From positions 1 through 64,000 of the forward strand of contig JAEYCB010000047.1 of assembly GCA_023404345.1 (NCBI GenBank): a stretch of 64,000 nt of DNA, given 5' to 3'. This document shows positions 1 through 12,640 of the stretch, piece by piece (the stretch's first letter is position 1; the number at the start of each line of letters is the position of its first letter). Both the position numbers and the translations under genes were made by a program. The DNA comes from Bacillota bacterium (lineage in GTDB: Bacteria > Bacillota > Clostridia > Christensenellales > Aristaeellaceae). The notes below the pieces were generated by a model, which was not told where the DNA came from, searched no databases, and saw only the letters and a program-made list of their open reading frames with translations.

Positions 1-68
1 TCTTTTTTCTTCGTCCGCACCTGCGCCAGCTCATCGCTGAATGCGGAAATCGTCATCTGCTTATCCAT
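1..68 (-). CDS. IS5-type transposase, N-terminal fragment cut by the window edge
   Basis: Reading leftward from an ATG at 66-68, the first 22 codons begin M-D-K-Q-M-T and continue A-F-S-D-E-L-A-Q-V-R-T-K-K-K before the window ends. From memory this is the typical N-terminus of IS5-family transposases of Clostridia, which carry the Lys-rich stretch before a DDE catalytic domain; nothing of that domain is in the window. The ATG lies 7 bases past the stop of the neighbouring glycosyltransferase gene, with no good ribosome-binding site, and I saw no terminal inverted repeat. M5 is an alternative start. The call rests on 22 residues only. Confidence 0.5.
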   Translation of the reverse strand, partial: MDKQMTISAFSDELAQVRTKKK

Positions 69-75
69 ACGTCCA

Positions 76-1604
76 TTATATCATATTGGCCTGCGTTTTG
101 CTTTTTTTATGCGGTATTGCCTTAGAAAAGATGCACACATAACGGTTTTCTAATAGCGGAATATAAAAACCGGCCAGTTCATCCCGCACATCCAGCTGTT
201 CAAGGTTGCCAACCATGATCAGTGCATATTCCTCGTCCTCTTCAAAGGCTTCCTTGCCACCCGGCAGGCATATTACATCGCCGTAGAGTTCCGCCATGAA
301 CCGATCCTCATCAGCCCAGTCCGTAAGCGGACTTCCGTCCGCATTATTCTCATTGTACTGGATATACATATGTGCGCCCACATACCCTTCGCGGTCCAGT
401 AGTTCCATTATCGCTGCCTGATAGTGATGAGTATTGGTCGCCGTGGTGACGGTTTCGATATTCCGCCAGATCCCTGCGGTACACAGGACAGCCGCGAACA
501 CCAGCAGGGCCATGCCCGTCCTACGGATGCTGCTCCGGTGGCCGTCAGCCATCAGCGACGCCAGCAGCACCCCCAGCAGTACAGCCAGCGCTGTGTAGCT
601 CGAAAAGACATACCAGTATTTTTTAAAGCCAGAAAAGGAAAACAGCACCGGTGGCACCAGGAGCCAAAGCAGACAGCCGATTGTAGCCGAACGAGCCCCC
701 GGAGACAGGTTCGTCCGTGAGAGGACAAGGCCAAGCGCCGCTGCCAAACACAGCGCAAGGGCGATCACAAAAGCGGGATCAGACAGCAAATATTCAAAGT
801 ACATCAGTGGTCCGGCATCGCTGGCTGAGGCCATCCGTTGCGCCACATCTACCGTGATCCCGGAGGCCAGAAAAGCCCACCCATCGTACAGATAGCGTGC
901 CACAGCCCATGGCAGCACCGGAAGAACCGCCACGGCGAACAACAGGCCCACACGCTTCCAGGTCAGTTCCCGAATGCGCCTCTCGCATACCAGAAATAAC
1001 AGACATATGACCGGTATGCACAGCGCAGCCAGCTCTTGGTGAGGAAAGCCAGCGAGAAGCACACTGCGCTCCCGTAAAACCAGCGAAAGCTTCGCCCACT
1101 GTTGAGCATGCACAGCATGGCGATCGTGAAAAACAACTGATAAAGTGCATCAGGATCCCCATTTCGGGCATAATGACCGGCAATCAGTACCTCAAATGAC
1201 GTCATTGCGCCCACGTACACCAGCGACGCAATAAAACCCTGACGGCGTCCCAACCACACAGTTCCCACCACAAGCATTAAAAAGGAAGCGATCGCACTTG
1301 GCAGACGCACTGCCGTCAGCGTAAACCCCACAAGGCGATAGCTCAGTGCTATCGCCCACATGCTCAGCGGCGGTTTAAGATTGAAGTAATCTGTCTCACC
1401 AAAATAGGTGTTGACCAGATAGTCTTCGTTGACTACCATTTCATAGGCATTTACAGCATGTCGCAGTTCGTCATACATTTCTACCCAGGCCGATTCCAAA
1501 TTGGCAAAAAGAATAACCGCAGCAGCCCCCAGCAGAGCCAGCAGAAGCACAGCATAGCATATGCGCCCTGTCCAGCTCCTGCGCCTCACCGTATTTTCCA
1601 TCAT
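76..1604 (-). pseudogene. GT39/ArnT-like membrane glycosyltransferase, frameshifted
   Basis: Two overlapping minus-strand frames together give one protein of about 510 residues resembling dolichyl-phosphate-mannose/ArnT-type glycosyltransferases. These are multi-pass membrane enzymes that transfer sugar from a polyprenyl phosphate at the outer face. The N-terminal part has one membrane helix, then the family's early acidic motif (Y-D-E-L) and an N-L-K-P-P-L segment; the C-terminal part has several more helices. The frames join near 1032. Adding one C there restores F-L-T-K-S-L-A-A-L without a break, so a single base is missing relative to an intact gene. The start at 1604 follows GGGGTGG; an upstream in-frame start at 1637 is less likely. 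The last residues may be altered by the insertion sequence next door. Confidence 0.75.
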
Positions 1605-1689
1605 CTTTCCACCCCTGCTTGTTGCACCGGATTCCATAGTTCTTTCGTCCCGGCAGTGCGCTTCTGTTACGACCTCTTAGCATCGAAAA

Positions 1690-1718
1690 AGCATACCATC
1701 CAGCCCCATAAGTGTCAA
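1690..1718 (-). promoter_or_regulatory. Putative sigma-A promoter of the GT39-like gene
   Basis: On the minus strand TTGACA (1713-1718) and TATGCT (1690-1695) are separated by 17 bases, with TG one base before the -10 (extended -10). The start codon lies about 86 bases downstream. Confidence 0.55.
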
Positions 1719-1760
1719 TGTATTCCACTTTTCCGTGCTGGGAAAAGGCTGATTGGTATC

Positions 1761-1789
1761 TTGCGGCGAACTGGAAACTATGCTACAAT
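1761..1789 (+). promoter_or_regulatory. Putative sigma-A promoter of the DUF362-uvrA operon
   Basis: TTGCGG (1761-1766), a 17-base spacer and TACAAT (1784-1789) preceded by TGC, an extended -10. It lies 45 bases before the DUF362 start codon, back to back with the glycosyltransferase promoter. Confidence 0.5.
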
Positions 1790-1833
1790 GCAAAAGCGAA
1801 CGTGTTTTCGCATTCTGTTGGAGGTGGCTATCC

Positions 1834-2952
1834 ATGGAAAAATCCAAGGTTTATTTTACTAATTTCCGCGCAAAACCAGACCGAAACATTCTTCAGAAGT
1901 TGCGGCATCTTATTGAAGCAGCCGGAATGACCAGCATGCCGCTGGACGGCAAGTTCACCGCCATCAAGATTCACTTTGGCGAGCCGGGCAACCTGGCCTT
2001 TCTGCGTCCCAACTATGCCAAGGTCGTGGTGGACACGCTCAAGGACATGGGTGCGCGTCCCTTCCTGACCGACTGCAATACCCTGTATACCGGCATGCGC
2101 CGCAATGCGCTGGATCATTTGACTGCCGCCTTCGAAAACGGCTTCAGCCCCATGCAGACCGGCTGCCATGTGATCATTGCCGACGGATTGCTTGGCAATG
2201 ACCATGTTGCCGTCCCCATCGACGGGGAATACTGCAAGGAGGCGCTCATCGGCCGGGCCGCCATGGACGCCGACGCCATCATCAGCCTGACCCATTTCAA
2301 GTGCCATGAGGGCACGGGCATCGGCGGCGCGCTGAAAAATCTGGGCATGGGCCTGGGCTCTACAGCTGGCAAGCGCGCCATGCACTGCGACGGCAAGCCT
2401 GTAGTGGATCATAATAAGTGCGTTGGCTGCGGTCTTTGTGCCCGTCAGTGCGCGCATGGAGCCATCAGCTTCAGCGGGGAGAAGAGCCAGCGCCGCGCCA
2501 CCATCGACCACAACAAGTGCGTGGGCTGCGGCCGCTGCGTGGGTGCATGCCGCGACCGGGGTGCCATTCAGGGTCCGGACAGCTCCAACGACGTTCTCAA
2601 CTGCAAAATTGCCGAATACGCCTGGGCCGTCATCAAGGACCGCCCCAACTTCCATATCTCGCTGGTGATGGACGTATCTCCCTACTGCGACTGCCATGCT
2701 GAGAACGACACCCCCGTCATCGCGGATGTAGGCATGTTTGCCAGCTTTGATCCCGTGGCGCTGGACGTGGCTTGCGCGGATGCGTGCAACCGCATGGAGC
2801 CGCTTCCTGGTACCTTCCTGACCGACCGCAACAACCGCACCGGCGACATCTTCAATGATACGCACCCCTATACCAACTGGCGTTCCGGCGTGGAGCACGC
2901 GGCCAAGTTGGGTATGGGCTCGCTGGAGTACGAGCTGATCGAGGTGCGTTGA
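1834..2952 (+). CDS. DUF362 domain protein with two [4Fe-4S] ferredoxin motifs
   Basis: 372 residues. The start at 1834 is chosen because GGAGGTGG sits just upstream at 1821-1828; the open frame extends further 5' without a comparable site. The first ~190 residues match the DUF362 family, whose biochemical role is unsettled. Two classic CxxCxxCxxxC clusters follow, C196-C206 and C229-C239, each expected to bind a [4Fe-4S] cluster. An uncharacterised C-terminal part is rich in Asp and Cys. There is no signal peptide or membrane segment, so a cytosolic electron-transfer role is likely. uvrA starts 40 bases downstream on the same strand, so the two are probably co-transcribed. Confidence 0.85.
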   Translation: MEKSKVYFTNFRAKPDRNILQKLRHLIEAAGMTSMPLDGKFTAIKIHFGEPGNLAFLRPNYAKVVVDTLKDMGARPFLTDCNTLYTGMRRNALDHLTAAFENGFSPMQTGCHVIIADGLLGNDHVAVPIDGEYCKEALIGRAAMDADAIISLTHFKCHEGTGIGGALKNLGMGLGSTAGKRAMHCDGKPVVDHNKCVGCGLCARQCAHGAISFSGEKSQRRATIDHNKCVGCGRCVGACRDRGAIQGPDSSNDVLNCKIAEYAWAVIKDRPNFHISLVMDVSPYCDCHAENDTPVIADVGMFASFDPVALDVACADACNRMEPLPGTFLTDRNNRTGDIFNDTHPYTNWRSGVEHAAKLGMGSLEYELIEVR

Positions 2953-2992
2953 TCCCAGCCCGCCCATCACGGCAGAGAGGACGATTCATTCC

Positions 2993-5830
<2,838 letters not shown>

Positions 5831-5846
5831 GAAAAACCAAAGGAAA

Positions 5847-5885
5847 CCCCGGCAGCACGTAAGCGCTGCCGGGGCTTTGTTTTGG
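5847..5885. terminator. Rho-independent terminator after uvrA
   Basis: The perfect stem CCCCGGCAGC (5847-5856) / GCTGCCGGGG (5865-5874) with an 8-base loop is followed on the plus strand by CTTTGTTTT. Genes on both sides converge here, so it may also stop the minus-strand gene ending at 5887; the reverse tail (TTTCCTTTGG) is weaker. Confidence 0.85.
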
Positions 5886-5886
5886 T

Positions 5887-6844
5887 TCAGCCAAGTCCGT
5901 CAGTCCATTTCAGGCTGAGCACCTCGCCCGTGTCCATGGCCACGCTGATCTGACACACGCAGTTGTCTCCATCGAACGTGTCGACTGTTCGAGCAAAGAT
6001 GTAAAGGGTATAGCAGTCCGTATCGTTATACAGCCACACATCCGGGTCGCGGTAATAGGCGATGAACTCCGCCTCCGTCATGCCGGTGTCTTCCAATGCC
6101 GCCTGGCGGCCAATGGACGCAGCCTCCATGACGCCGATGCCCGTCCTGGATTGCTCAAAGGGTGCCGCCTGCTGCTCACGCGCAAAAAAACAGGAGACGC
6201 GCCACAGCCAAGTGCTTCCCGTGCCTGCTCCAGCGGATGTGGCATACAGGCGGCAGCTCGCATGATCGTCGCCCGCCACCAACCATAGCACATTGGAAAT
6301 CTTGCTATCCAGGCTCCAGTCCCGCCGAAGCGTGTTCCAGTCCGGCAGACCGTCGGGGCCGCGCTCCGAGCGGTGGGAAATGCTCTGATCGTTATGCACA
6401 GCCGACAGATAGACCCGTTTGATCGTCTGCTCGCCGTATTCCTGCAGAAAGCGGCCGTAGAGCGCCTGATACATCTCCATGGCAGCGTCGAAATCCATAT
6501 CTTTTCCTGCCGCAACATCAATGGCCACCCATGAAAGACGCAGCGGCTCTCCCGCCAGCTCATCCATCGTTACGAATGCGACCCGGTCCCGCTCCTTTCC
6601 CCCCGTCAAAGACGGCCCGGCAGCTCACGCTATAGTCTCCGCAGGGGACGGTCAGGTCGATCTGCACGCTTCCGTCCCTCAGCGCGGCAATCGTGCAGTC
6701 CTCCCCCATGTTGGCTTCCAGTGCCTGCACATATTGCGCGGGCGTGGTCTCCCACGTCATGGACCAGGGAAGCGCCGCCTGCTCCTCGGAGGCGGAACCG
6801 CATATTAACAGCAGCGTGATCATCCATCCAATCATTCTGCGCAT
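5887..6844 (-). pseudogene. Secreted protein of unknown function, frameshifted at a C6 tract
   Basis: Two overlapping minus-strand frames form one protein of about 319 residues. It begins at 6844 after AAGGAGG with good spacing. The start M-R-R-M-I-G-W-M and a hydrophobic stretch to about residue 16 form a signal peptide; the Cys in L-L-I-C-G-S is not a canonical lipobox. The frames meet at six C's at 6599-6604 (plus strand). With five, F-D-G-G-K-E-R-D-R-V reads through cleanly; with six, the first frame ends within a few codons. I do not recognise the family. The mature part has many aromatic and acidic residues and no repeats. It stands alone between two terminators. Confidence 0.65.
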
Positions 6845-6863
6845 CTCGTCTTTCCTCCTTGCC

Positions 6864-6900
6864 GGATAAACCTGGTTAGGTCGTTTAACCACATTTATCC
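6864..6900 (-). promoter_or_regulatory. 15-bp inverted repeat in the leader of the 6844 gene
   Basis: GGATAAACCTGGTTA (6864-6878) and TAACCACATTTATCC (6886-6900) are inverted repeats with two mismatches and a 7-base spacer. The dyad ends about 10 bases before the ribosome-binding site. It could be a repressor site or a 5' UTR hairpin affecting translation. I cannot tell which, and I found no clear -35/-10 pair beside it. Confidence 0.5.
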
Positions 6901-6965
6901 AACGACTAGGAGACGGCTTTTCTTGCCATGCGCCGCGTGCTGTACATCTTCCCACCATTTCCTAC

Positions 6966-7017
6966 GAAAAAAGGTCGGTTCCCGTGCCTCCTGCAAAGTG
7001 GAACGGGAGCCGGCCTT
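6966..7017 (-). terminator. Rho-independent terminator of glnN
   Basis: On the minus strand AAGGCCGGCTCCCGTT (7017-7002) pairs with a near-complement ending at 6971 and is followed by TTTTTTCG. It lies 43 bases after the glutamine synthetase stop. Confidence 0.85.
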
Positions 7018-7059
7018 TTGCTTGTATAAAAGCCAGGAAACCAACATTGTCAAAACGCT

Positions 7060-9150
7060 TCACACGCTCATAAGCAAATCCTGATAGGTGGGCATGGGCC
7101 AATAATTCTTACCTACAATGCCTTCCAATGCATCGCCAGCAGCACGCACATCATTCATGGCGGTAATTACCTGGTCGCGGGTATAGCGGGCGCGCGCCAG
7201 CATATCTGCGCCTGTGTCGCAATCTCTGAGCACAGCTTCCAGCCGGTCAGTAGCCTTATACAGCGCGTTCGTCTGCACGGTCAGGCTGGAAAGCAACGCC
7301 TTTTCTGCCTCCGCTTCCAATTCAGGTGCAACGCTCTTTTTCACATTTATTGTACTGGCCACATCCTTGGCATAGGCGATAGCGGCAGGCAAAATCAGAT
7401 GGCGGGAGATGTCGATCATGCTCATGGCCTCAATATCGATCACCTTAATATAGGTTTCCATCTTGATTTCGTAGCGGCTTTCCACTTCCTGGCGGGTAAA
7501 GACCTTCTGCCGCTCAAAGAGCGCGATGTTCTTGGGGTCCACATAGTAGGGAAGGGCATCCACAGTGGTGGGCAGGTTGAGCAGACCGCGGCGCTTGGCT
7601 TCCTCCACCCACGCCTGATCATAGCCGTTGCCGTTAAAGATGATGCGCATATGCGCACTCAGCGTCTTACGAATCAGCGCATCCACTGCGGCAGTCATGT
7701 CCTCGGCACCCTCCAGCTCATCGGCCATTTTCATCAGAGTGTCGGCGATGGCGGTATTGAGGATGACATTGGGTCCCGAAATAGACTGTGCGCTGCCCAG
7801 GCTACGGAACTCAAATTTGTTGCCCGTAAAGGCAAATGGCGAGGTACGATTGCGGTCGGTGGAGTCTTTGGGGAAGCGGGGCAGGATATGTACGCCCAGC
7901 TTCATCTGATCTCGTTCATGGGCCTCATACTTGCTGGCATTGACGATGCTTTCGATGATCTCGTTGAGCTCATCCCCCAGGAAGATGGAAATAATCGCAG
8001 GCGGAGCCTCGTTTGCACCCAATCGATGATCGTTTCCCGCGCTGGCAACGGCTACGCGCATCAAATCCTGATAGTCGTCAACCGCAGCAATAACGGCGCT
8101 GAGGAACACGAGGAACTGAGCATTTTCGCTGGGCGTGTCACCGGGGTCTAGCAGGTTGACTCCGGTATCGGTGCTTAGCGCGTAGTTGTTATGCTTGCCG
8201 CTGCCATTCACGCCCTCAAAGGGTTTCTCGTGCAGCAGGCACACCATGCCGTGACGGTCCGCCACCTTCTTCATGATATCCATGGTCAGCTGGTTGTGGT
8301 CCGCAGCGATGTTGACAGTTGTATAGATGGGGGCCATCTCATGCTGCGCGGGGGCCACCTCGTTGTGCTCCGTCTTGGCGAGAATACCCAGCTTCCACAG
8401 TTCGGCATCAAGCTCCTTCATGAAAGCCTTCACACGGGGCTTGATAACGCCAAAGTAATGGTCTTCCAATTCCTGACCCTTGGGGGGCTTTGCACCAAAA
8501 AGGGTACGCCCTGCCACCATCAGATCAGGCCGCTTACGGTACACCTCTTTATCCACCAGGAAATACTCCTGCTCAGGGCCCACGGTAGGATAGACGCGCA
8601 CGGCTTCCGTATTACCAAACAGCCGCAGGATGCGCAGCGCCTGCTTGCTGAGTGCCTGCATAGACCGCAGCAGAGGTGTCTTTTTATCCAGCGCCTGTCC
8701 GCCATAGGAACAAAACGCCGTAGGAATACACAGCGTCCCCTCTTTGATGAAGGCGTAGCTGGTGGGGTCCCAGGCAGTATAACCGCGGGCCTCAAAGGTA
8801 GCGCGCAAACCTCCGGAAGGGAACGAGCTTGCGTCCGGCTCTCCGCGTACCAGTTCCTTGCCGCCAAACTCCAGAAGGACCTTGCCATCCTTAAGCGGCG
8901 TGATGAATGCGTCATGCTTTTCCGCGGTCACACCTGTCATGGGCTGGAACCAGTGCGTATAGTGCGTTGCGCCCATCTCCAGCGCCCAATCCTTCATGGC
9001 ATTAGCTACCACGCCCGCCACCGCCGGGTCCAGGGAACGTCCCTGCTCGATGGTGCGCTTCAAGGCTTTATAGGTTTCTTTAGGCAGACGCTTTTGCATC
9101 ATGCTGTCGTCAAAGACATATTCGCCAAAAAGGTCGCTCGGATTTTCCAT
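7060..9150 (-). CDS. glnN: Glutamine synthetase, type III (GSIII)
   Basis: 696 residues, the length of GSIII and far longer than GlnA types I and II (about 450 and 350). It should make glutamine from glutamate, ammonia and ATP in the cytosol. The GSIII N-terminus (F-G-E-Y-V-F-D-D), the N-E-V-A-P-A-Q-H-E metal/glutamate site, the N-G-S-G-K-H-N-N-Y motif and the G-A-N-E-A-P-P-A segment are all visible. AAGGGG lies 8-9 bases before the ATG. The gene is alone, bracketed by terminators, with no amt, glnB or glutamate synthase in view. The upstream gene's terminator sits in its promoter region, so it is probably transcribed independently. Confidence 0.95.
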   Translation of the reverse strand: MENPSDLFGEYVFDDSMMQKRLPKETYKALKRTIEQGRSLDPAVAGVVANAMKDWALEMGATHYTHWFQPMTGVTAEKHDAFITPLKDGKVLLEFGGKELVRGEPDASSFPSGGLRATFEARGYTAWDPTSYAFIKEGTLCIPTAFCSYGGQALDKKTPLLRSMQALSKQALRILRLFGNTEAVRVYPTVGPEQEYFLVDKEVYRKRPDLMVAGRTLFGAKPPKGQELEDHYFGVIKPRVKAFMKELDAELWKLGILAKTEHNEVAPAQHEMAPIYTTVNIAADHNQLTMDIMKKVADRHGMVCLLHEKPFEGVNGSGKHNNYALSTDTGVNLLDPGDTPSENAQFLVFLSAVIAAVDDYQDLMRVAVASAGNDHRLGANEAPPAIISIFLGDELNEIIESIVNASKYEAHERDQMKLGVHILPRFPKDSTDRNRTSPFAFTGNKFEFRSLGSAQSISGPNVILNTAIADTLMKMADELEGAEDMTAAVDALIRKTLSAHMRIIFNGNGYDQAWVEEAKRRGLLNLPTTVDALPYYVDPKNIALFERQKVFTRQEVESRYEIKMETYIKVIDIEAMSMIDISRHLILPAAIAYAKDVASTINVKKSVAPELEAEAEKALLSSLTVQTNALYKATDRLEAVLRDCDTGADMLARARYTRDQVITAMNDVRAAGDALEGIVGKNYWPMPTYQDLLMSV

Positions 9151-9195
9151 AAAGACAGCCCCTTCCCTCTGAATAGTAGCATCCCGGACCGCTAT

Positions 9196-9239
9196 GCAAA
9201 AACGGCGCCGATGGATAACGGTTTATCCACAGCGCCGTT
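9196..9239 (-). terminator. Terminator of the GH127-like/dus/secreted-protein operon
   Basis: AACGGCGC (9201-9208) pairs with GCGCCGTT (9232-9239). A second perfect hairpin, GGATAA-cggt-TTATCC, is nested in the loop. Read on the minus strand the stem is followed by TTTTTGC, the expected U tract. Confidence 0.85.
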
Positions 9240-9318
9240 GCTGTATGCTGGGATTATAAACCGGCCCCGCCGTGTTGTCAATCCCCCGGCCCTGTTTTTG
9301 CAATGTATTTGTGGCAGC

Positions 9319-11028
9319 CTATGGCGCGGGCGTTTCACCAGTCTGCGGTGCAGGCGTCTCCGTTGCAGAAGCCTCAGTCGCGGGCGCAGGCGTATCTGTT
9401 GCGGCTGCTTCCGTCTCTGGCGTATCTGTTGGGGCCGCCTCCGCCGCACCCGTTTCCGGCGTGGCAGACGTTTCAGGCGATGCAGATGCCACGGGCGCCG
9501 AAGCCAGATAATTGTTCACCAGCGCAGCAAACCGCACGGCCGCTCCCGGCAGAAGGGCTGCCACATCCGCCTCGGTCATCTGGTTCACATACACGCGGTC
9601 CGGAGATAAAGGTTCGGGTTCCCACTTCTGGCGGCTGCGGCCTGTAATCGTAGCGGTATAGGTCTGGTCCCAGCCGTCGCCGCCCAAGGTAATCGTCGCT
9701 TCCATATCGGTCGCGGCGGATTTGAGCTCCTTGCTGATGAAGGTGGAGGACACCGTAACCTCCGTAGCCGGGATGGCTAGATATGCGTCGCCCTCACCCT
9801 CACTTTCCAGGTTCAGCGTTGCGTCGTAGGTGTAAACGTCGCAAAGCTCATCATCCTTGGTTTCACTTTCCTCCTGTTTTAGGCTGAAGGACAGTGCCAG
9901 CGTTTTTTGTGCATCCGACGTTGTACCGTCTCCCACGGTGAAAGCATCCGCTCCGCGCGGCTCACTGGTCAGGTTACCTTGAATCACTCGCACGCCGGTG
10001 ATACTGCTGTATTCCTGATATGTCAACGAAATTGCCCGCAAACCACTTTCAAGGGTGATGGTATTGTCATCGGGCAAGTCGCCCTCACCGCGTGTACGGT
10101 CATAGCGCAGGGTGACTTCTCCGCCCTCTGCATCATAAAGAGGCAGGCTCAGATGCAGCTCCAACGTGTCTCCCTCCAGGCTGACCGTGCGGCCGATCGT
10201 CAGGTTGGAGGCCAGAGGCAGTGCATCAATGGCACTGAAGTAGTAGCTCTGCAAATTGGGATTGAACAGCAGCTGGGAAAGCTCCTCCCCTGCCGCCTCC
10301 TGCAAGCGGGCAAGGGTGACCTGATCGTTTAGCAGATCCAGCACCATCTGCTTGGCCTGCGACTTGATAGCCGCGGGCGGCACGTCATAATAAACCGACA
10401 TGGTGGTAGTTCCATCATCCAGCTTGTCCAGCACCGCATTTTGCCGGTAGCCTTCGATCCATAGGTCCATACGGATGAGATAGCTTTCCAGCACATCCTC
10501 CAAGCCTTCCACGCCCTGCATAAGCCCAGCGGCCTGCGCTGCGAAGGAAGCGAGCGCTGGCATGCCCGTCTGGGCTAGCAGGCTCTCGCCCAGCTTTCCA
10601 AGCAAGTCGCCGCTTTGGGCAGCCTCTTCATCTTGCGCAGGCGCTTCTCCGAAGCTGTACCAGTCGGGGCTGATGACATCGGCCTGAACGGCCAGCGCGC
10701 CATCCTTCAACTGTGCATGTGCCGCACTGAGGGCGCTGTCCCCATCCATGAGAACCACGTCGGCCCGGTGCTCTGCCGTTTCCGTGGCGGTGGGGCGCAC
10801 ATAGATATAGCTCAGGTCCATTACGATGGGCTTAAGGGTGCTCATCGCCTGTGTGCCATCCTTGGCCGCAACCTCCACCGACACGGTGGCGCTGAAGCCG
10901 CTGCCCGCCCACAGCTGCTTAAGAAGCTTGCCGGCCACGGTATAATCCTCCGCCTCCGCCCCGCTGGCATGAGCGGTGGGCAGAAGCAGGCATGTCAGGC
11001 ACATCAGCAGGCAAAGAAACCGTTTCAT
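9319..11028 (-). CDS. Secreted protein with Thr/Pro/Ala/Glu-rich C-terminal tail, unknown function
   Basis: 569 residues. A clear signal peptide (M-K-R-F-L-C-L-L, hydrophobic to about residue 20, cleavage near A-H-A-S-G) is followed by ~490 residues of alternating polar and beta-like sequence. The last ~60 residues are low complexity, built from T-P-E-T, A-T-D-T-P and E-T-P-A-P units, like a cell-wall-spanning or O-glycosylated stalk; there is no sortase motif or C-terminal membrane helix. It is the last gene of the operon, 23 bases after a protein of similar size and layout, and may be its distant paralogue. I do not recognise a named family. Export is likely; function is open. Confidence 0.8.
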   Translation of the reverse strand: MKRFLCLLMCLTCLLLPTAHASGAEAEDYTVAGKLLKQLWAGSGFSATVSVEVAAKDGTQAMSTLKPIVMDLSYIYVRPTATETAEHRADVVLMDGDSALSAAHAQLKDGALAVQADVISPDWYSFGEAPAQDEEAAQSGDLLGKLGESLLAQTGMPALASFAAQAAGLMQGVEGLEDVLESYLIRMDLWIEGYRQNAVLDKLDDGTTTMSVYYDVPPAAIKSQAKQMVLDLLNDQVTLARLQEAAGEELSQLLFNPNLQSYYFSAIDALPLASNLTIGRTVSLEGDTLELHLSLPLYDAEGGEVTLRYDRTRGEGDLPDDNTITLESGLRAISLTYQEYSSITGVRVIQGNLTSEPRGADAFTVGDGTTSDAQKTLALSFSLKQEESETKDDELCDVYTYDATLNLESEGEGDAYLAIPATEVTVSSTFISKELKSAATDMEATITLGGDGWDQTYTATITGRSRQKWEPEPLSPDRVYVNQMTEADVAALLPGAAVRFAALVNNYLASAPVASASPETSATPETGAAEAAPTDTPETEAAATDTPAPATEASATETPAPQTGETPAP

Positions 11029-11051
11029 GCACGGGCCTCCTTTTTATTTCT

Positions 11052-12635
11052 TCACGGTTCTACCAGGTCAAGAAACGCCGCATAGTCCTCTTCGGACATG
11101 TTGTCCGCAAGCAACGCTACATCCTCCGCAGGCAGCTTGGCCAACGCAGCGAGCAGCCGCCCAGCCAGGTTCTGATACATCTCGCTCCGCAGCGCTTCCA
11201 ACTGTTCTGCTTGGGCGGAATCCAGATCGTATGTCTGCATGGTGTCAGGCACTTCATAAATTTGGTAGCCGATTGGCGGCTGGCCTACGAGATAATCCGC
11301 ATCCACACCATCCACGGGCGTTTCATTCTGGCTCAGGCTGCTCTGAGGCATGGGATCATAGACAGGCTCGTTGACATTCCCTGTGGAGTTCGTCTCTTCG
11401 GTTTCCTCAAGTTGTGCCTCCACTTGCACGGGTTCTTCGTCAAAAGCAAAGGTGAGGGCCTTGGTCACGTTCTTGCCGGTCATCTCTTCCAGCGCTACCG
11501 TTCCCGTAATGATGTTGCCGTCCTGCCCGGAGACCAGCTTCACAGCAGGGGTCAGCGTGGTGGTGATGGTTTCGTTCTCGCCATCAGCCGCTGTCTTGAC
11601 AGCAGTGACAACCGTGCCCTCCAGCGTCCGCTCACCGGCGTTGGCCGCGCCGGTCAGGTCATGCTCCACAGTGGTGGTTACAGTGGAGGTGCCCCGCTTG
11701 ATGGCAGCAGACCATTCCCCCTTGACCGAGTAAGAACCTTCCGCCTCCCCGCGTTGATAGCTGGCAGAGATCGTGCGGTTTTCCGCGTCCCCCTTGCCCT
11801 GGGTCAACTCAAATTTATAGGTATCCTTGCGGTCGGCTGCATCACCGGTAAAGGCCCACTGATAGGACAGCTGACGCGTAGTGCCGTCTCCCATGGTGAC
11901 AGTACCCTTGATATAAACAGCCAGGTCCTCGCCGTTTTCCTCGGACTGATACAAGCCTACAATGAACCCCTTGCTATAGGTCATCTTTTCCAGCTCTGCA
12001 CGGAAGGCCGAATCCATACCACAGCCCAAAACCTGCGCAATCAACGGCGCGAGCTCCGCGCTCTGCTCGGTGGTAAGCCGCGCGATACGGCTCCATCGGG
12101 AGGTAGCGATGTCTTTGATTTTGTAGTTGGCCTTCTTCTGCTCCGCATAGGGTAAAATGGCGTCGGTCAGGCTCTGGTAGCAGCTTTCGACCTCTTGAAT
12201 GGCCAGCAGTGCGTCAAATTCCGCTTCCTCCGTCTCGGTTTCCATCAACAGGTCCAGAGGGGATGCGCCGCTAACCAACGTACGGTTAGGCAGAAGCGAG
12301 GTCGTCAACGAGGTGGTCTCCCCCGACGTATGCTGAGCGAGGTCCATCACACTTTCACCGTCCACAGACAGAGCGATCGCACTTTCGACCCCTCCGTCCG
12401 TCTCGGAAGCAGCGACGCGGATATGCCCCAGCACACCATTGATCATCTGCAGCGTTTCCTCGCCGTAAGGCAGCAGCGTTCCCACCTGGAAGGTAAAACT
12501 GTAGCGCGTGCTGCCTTCCGCATCCAAATAGCCAGAAAGCGTTTCATCCAGACCTGCGATACTCGCGCATGCGCTACCCAACGGCAGCATCAGTGCAAGC
12601 AGGAATGCCGCCAGCGCCTTCCACCCTTTTGTCAT
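11052..12635 (-). CDS. Secreted protein of unknown function, partner of the 9319 gene
   Basis: 527 residues from ATG at 12635. The ATG is preferred over a GTG at 12644 because the ribosome-binding site AAGGAG overlaps that GTG and forms the last codons of dus, so the two genes are translationally coupled. A signal peptide runs M-T-K-G-W-K to about A-C-A-S. The rest is Thr/Ser/Glu-rich with beta-strand character. An acidic stretch (E-E-T-E-E-T-N-S) precedes a C-terminal helix-like region. Segment order and composition resemble the following gene, suggesting an old duplication, but I cannot align them by eye with confidence. Confidence 0.8.
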   Translation of the reverse strand: MTKGWKALAAFLLALMLPLGSACASIAGLDETLSGYLDAEGSTRYSFTFQVGTLLPYGEETLQMINGVLGHIRVAASETDGGVESAIALSVDGESVMDLAQHTSGETTSLTTSLLPNRTLVSGASPLDLLMETETEEAEFDALLAIQEVESCYQSLTDAILPYAEQKKANYKIKDIATSRWSRIARLTTEQSAELAPLIAQVLGCGMDSAFRAELEKMTYSKGFIVGLYQSEENGEDLAVYIKGTVTMGDGTTRQLSYQWAFTGDAADRKDTYKFELTQGKGDAENRTISASYQRGEAEGSYSVKGEWSAAIKRGTSTVTTTVEHDLTGAANAGERTLEGTVVTAVKTAADGENETITTTLTPAVKLVSGQDGNIITGTVALEEMTGKNVTKALTFAFDEEPVQVEAQLEETEETNSTGNVNEPVYDPMPQSSLSQNETPVDGVDADYLVGQPPIGYQIYEVPDTMQTYDLDSAQAEQLEALRSEMYQNLAGRLLAALAKLPAEDVALLADNMSEEDYAAFLDLVEP

Positions 12636-12640
12636 GCATC

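Noticed and set aside
8191..9609. A 472-codon plus-strand open frame opposite glutamine synthetase
   Set aside because: It runs through the gene's start and the neighbouring terminator, has no start signal, and its Arg/Cys-rich end is an artefact of the repeat-rich tail of the opposite gene.
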